The notes beneath the pieces were generated by a model. It did not search any database. It was not told where the DNA came from and saw only the letters and a program-made list of their open reading frames with translations. A stretch of 64,000 nucleotides of DNA from Ariolimax columbianus (lineage: Eukaryota > Mollusca > Gastropoda > Stylommatophora > Arionidae), in assembly GCA_036924085.1 (NCBI GenBank), contig JAVGWX010000009.1:64146512-64210511 (forward strand). Reading direction: 5' to 3'. Positions within the stretch are counted from its first letter, which is position 1. Each line of letters starts with the position of its first letter. A program made the translations under genes and the position numbers. This document shows positions 62,038 through 64,000 of this stretch, in pieces.

Positions 62038-62232
62038 AAGATTCACCTCATACTCTGGAATACTGGTTTTGTTGCACAAGATTCCCCTCATACTCTGGAA
62101 TACTGGTTTTGTTGCACAAGATTCCCCTCATACTCTGGAATACTGGTTTTGTTGCACAAGATTCCCCTCATACTCTGGAATACTGGTTTTGTTGCACAAG
62201 ATTCCCCTCATACTCTGGAATACTGATTTTGC
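62034..62232 (+). repeat. 40-bp minisatellite, 5 units
   Basis: TTGCACAAGATTCCCCTCAT plus ACTCTGGAATACTGGTTTTG at 40-bp spacing (62032, 62072, 62112 and on). Its left edge coincides with the 5' junction of the CR1/Jockey-like insertion. Confidence 0.96.
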
Positions 62233-62789
62233 TTTGGCTAAACTCTTCTTTATTTGATAACTGCATCTCCCATCAGATCTTATGGGTGTGCCAAAGTATT
62301 GAAATGAGTGTACTTGTCTTAGTTCTGTCTTGTTCACCTTTATACAGCATTTTGCAGATTTGTTTTTCTTAGTTACTACCATACTAATTTCTTTTCATTT
62401 AAGCTGAGGCCTTTATTTTTGCTTTAAATAACTAACATGTTGACAAGCTCTTGTAAATCCAACTCATTCTGTGATATCAACACAGTGTCATCAGCATAAC
62501 GTAAGTTGTTGATATTCTGTCTACCAGTTGATATTCCTGGCATTGCCTCTATGGATCGCAAAATTAAATTTGATGTACCATGAGAGCAGGCCAGGGTAAA
62601 TCACACATCTCTGCCTCACTCCCTTTTTATCTGCCTAAAGTTTCCTACTTTATCTATTTATATAACTGCAGTCTGTCCCCAGTATATGTTTTTAATAATT
62701 CTCAGGTCCTCTGGTTAAAAAAAAAAGATTTTATTTTATTTGATCCACCAAAACTGATGCCATAATGGGAAACTGTTAAATTCTTAACA

Positions 62790-63160
62790 GTTGTTTGGGT
62801 CTGCCATAAAGGGTGTTTTCAATGGTTGGATTCTCAGGTAGAAGATGCTGTCTCATCTCTTGCAGTCTGGACAGAACAGGTGATTTTCTACTGATTCAGA
62901 TGGATGTTGACAGTGTCTACAGTTTTTATTGTTCATTAGGTCTATGATATTTTGTATGGGATGTTTTGAGTAAGGCAGTGTCTGGTCTGCAGTTTTAAAA
63001 TATATGTTTGATGCCTACATCTGAGATTATTTACAGCGTCCTGAGATTATTTACAGCGTCTTAAATGGTTATGATAGCCGTTGAAAAAGTCATTTTTCAG
63101 TTTTGGCCAATGCATAAGTATTTAACTAGTCTTCTTTGTAGTTGTTCTTTCCTATATGTT
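62790..63160 (-). mobile_element. LINE Cys/His tail remnant (intron 11)
   Basis: The - strand reads NNKNCRHCQHPSESVENHLF near 62880-62950, the Cys/His tail seen at RNase H LINE ends. Confidence 0.6.
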
Positions 63161-63639
63161 TTGTTGTAGTGATGTGTATGGGTTTGTCATCTTGTGACAT
63201 TGAGGCTCTTCTCTATTGCAAATATACCTGCTGCTCATTTAAGTGATGTCTACATCTCCTGGTGTTCACTGCTTGAAAAAAAATACAAATAATATCTGCC
63301 AACCAAAAGAAAACAAAAGAAAGTAATATATGCTATGGAATTGAACCAATTTTGGCCATGTGACAAAAATTTTAGGCGGCCAGACTGAAGCAATGTTTGG
63401 ATTGCTGTGAACTGACTATATCAGGAAAAAATGTCACCACAGTTTTCTTCCATATGTTGTTTTTGTCTTGATCTAGTATCACTCCCTTGTTCATCATTTG
63501 GCTCAGCATGCAGCTTGGGCATCTGGGTTTCCTACCTACTCAGACAGAAGTCAAAATCAGACTCCCATGGTTAGGAGAATAAGAGAGCACTAAAACACCA
63601 CGCATAGATACTGTATGTAGCATTAATTGTTTGTGTACC
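63161..63639. other. Unassigned sequence in intron 11
   Basis: No exon-like EGF segment with flanking splice sites is visible here. Confidence 0.35.
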
Positions 63640-64000
63640 CTGCCAGAAGAAATCATGAGACAGAAATTAAGACATAAATTGCATTGGCAAAATAAATATA
63701 ATCAGAGAAAAACAGAAATTGCTAACCTCAAAGAATATCAGGGCAGAACTGAGGAAAATAATAATCACTACTCATGTATGGCCAACTACACTGTATGGAG
63801 CTGAAACATTGACTTGGGCAAAGATGAATCAAAAGGCTTGGAAGTGTTTGAAATGTGGTGCTATCGTAGAAGGGAAAGATTGAGTTAGACAGAAAAAAGA
63901 TCCAATGACAAAATTCTCACTGAGGTAGGCGCACAAAGACAAATATTGAAAATGGTACAAAAGATAAGGTCGAGTTGGCTGGGATACTCTATGCGACATG
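63640..64000 (+). mobile_element. LINE RT 3' part, cut by the window end
   Basis: ELRKIIITTHVWPTTLYGAE, TLTWAKMNQKAWKCLKCGA and a following HWAGYSMRH-like tail match the usual 'LYGAETWT' region. Confidence 0.65.

Larger units (their letters stand above)
61170..62760 (-). mobile_element. RTE-like LINE interrupted by a CR1/Jockey-like insertion (intron 11)
   Basis: On the - strand the order is NINNLRYADDTVLISQNELD (near 62450-62530, catalytic ADD), HSFQYFGTPIRSDGRCSYQI and AKAKSVFQSMRG (62128-62382), then beyond the insertion SSFFGHIMRKGGLKQMVTTC (61249-61458). Confidence 0.8.

Noticed and set aside
1..64000. Endogenous retrovirus or LTR elements
   Set aside because: I see no LTR pair, gag, protease, integrase or envelope motif. 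All reverse transcriptase fragments fit non-LTR elements.

Overview
This is a window of animal (eukaryotic) nuclear DNA. Coding sequence is sparse and interrupted by GT-AG introns, and most of the rest is non-LTR retrotransposon debris, SINEs, DNA-transposon remnants and minisatellites. The style of the LINE, SINE and dispersed-repeat families suggests a lophotrochozoan, probably a mollusc, but that is an inference from appearance and not a proven assignment.

The one clear host gene lies on the + strand from about 25.5 kb to beyond 61.1 kb. Eleven coding exons (25533-26286, 30235-30342, 30708-30784, 34760-34829, 36241-36447, 45981-46091, 49403-49479, 53365-53434, 55442-55537, 59369-59503, 60914-61113) join in frame into 635 codons. 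They encode a signal peptide, a Ser/Thr-rich linker and a run of EGF/laminin-like cysteine modules. Module order and motifs match the N-terminal part of the stabilin scavenger receptors. The gene is incomplete: the rest, expected to hold more EGF repeats and FAS1 domains, would lie past 64000. The most unusual point is that the first four-exon module set (linker plus Cys module, CCQGYWG module, CPGG module, GFTGTACELC module) is present twice in tandem with the same exon phases and almost the same exon lengths. This looks like an intragenic cassette duplication.

Left flank (1-25.4 kb): layers of broken LINEs on both strands, a tRNA-like SINE with a perfect 13-bp target duplication (5795-6074), a dispersed element family A carrying a 27-unit 31-bp minisatellite (8434-9280), two opposed CR1/Jockey-like LINE copies (11863-13900 on -, 17140-19476 on +), and an RNase H-bearing I-type LINE on - (about 21.88-24.45 kb).

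Gene region (25.5-64 kb): every large intron is made mostly of transposable elements. There are GAA-tailed RNase H LINE 3' ends (family R), a GAA-tailed dispersed family B, foldback mariner derivatives, tRNA-like SINEs, a structured hairpin repeat (family F), and several minisatellites. Six arrays (31, 37, 27, 15, 44 and 40 bp units) can each be placed inside or at the edge of a recognisable transposable-element copy. Two of them (31 and 37 bp) arose at the same internal position of family A. I regard the cassette duplication and this element-seeded minisatellite formation as the two leads most worth checking.

Element family names A to F, R and M are my own labels for repeats seen within this window. 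They are not database names.
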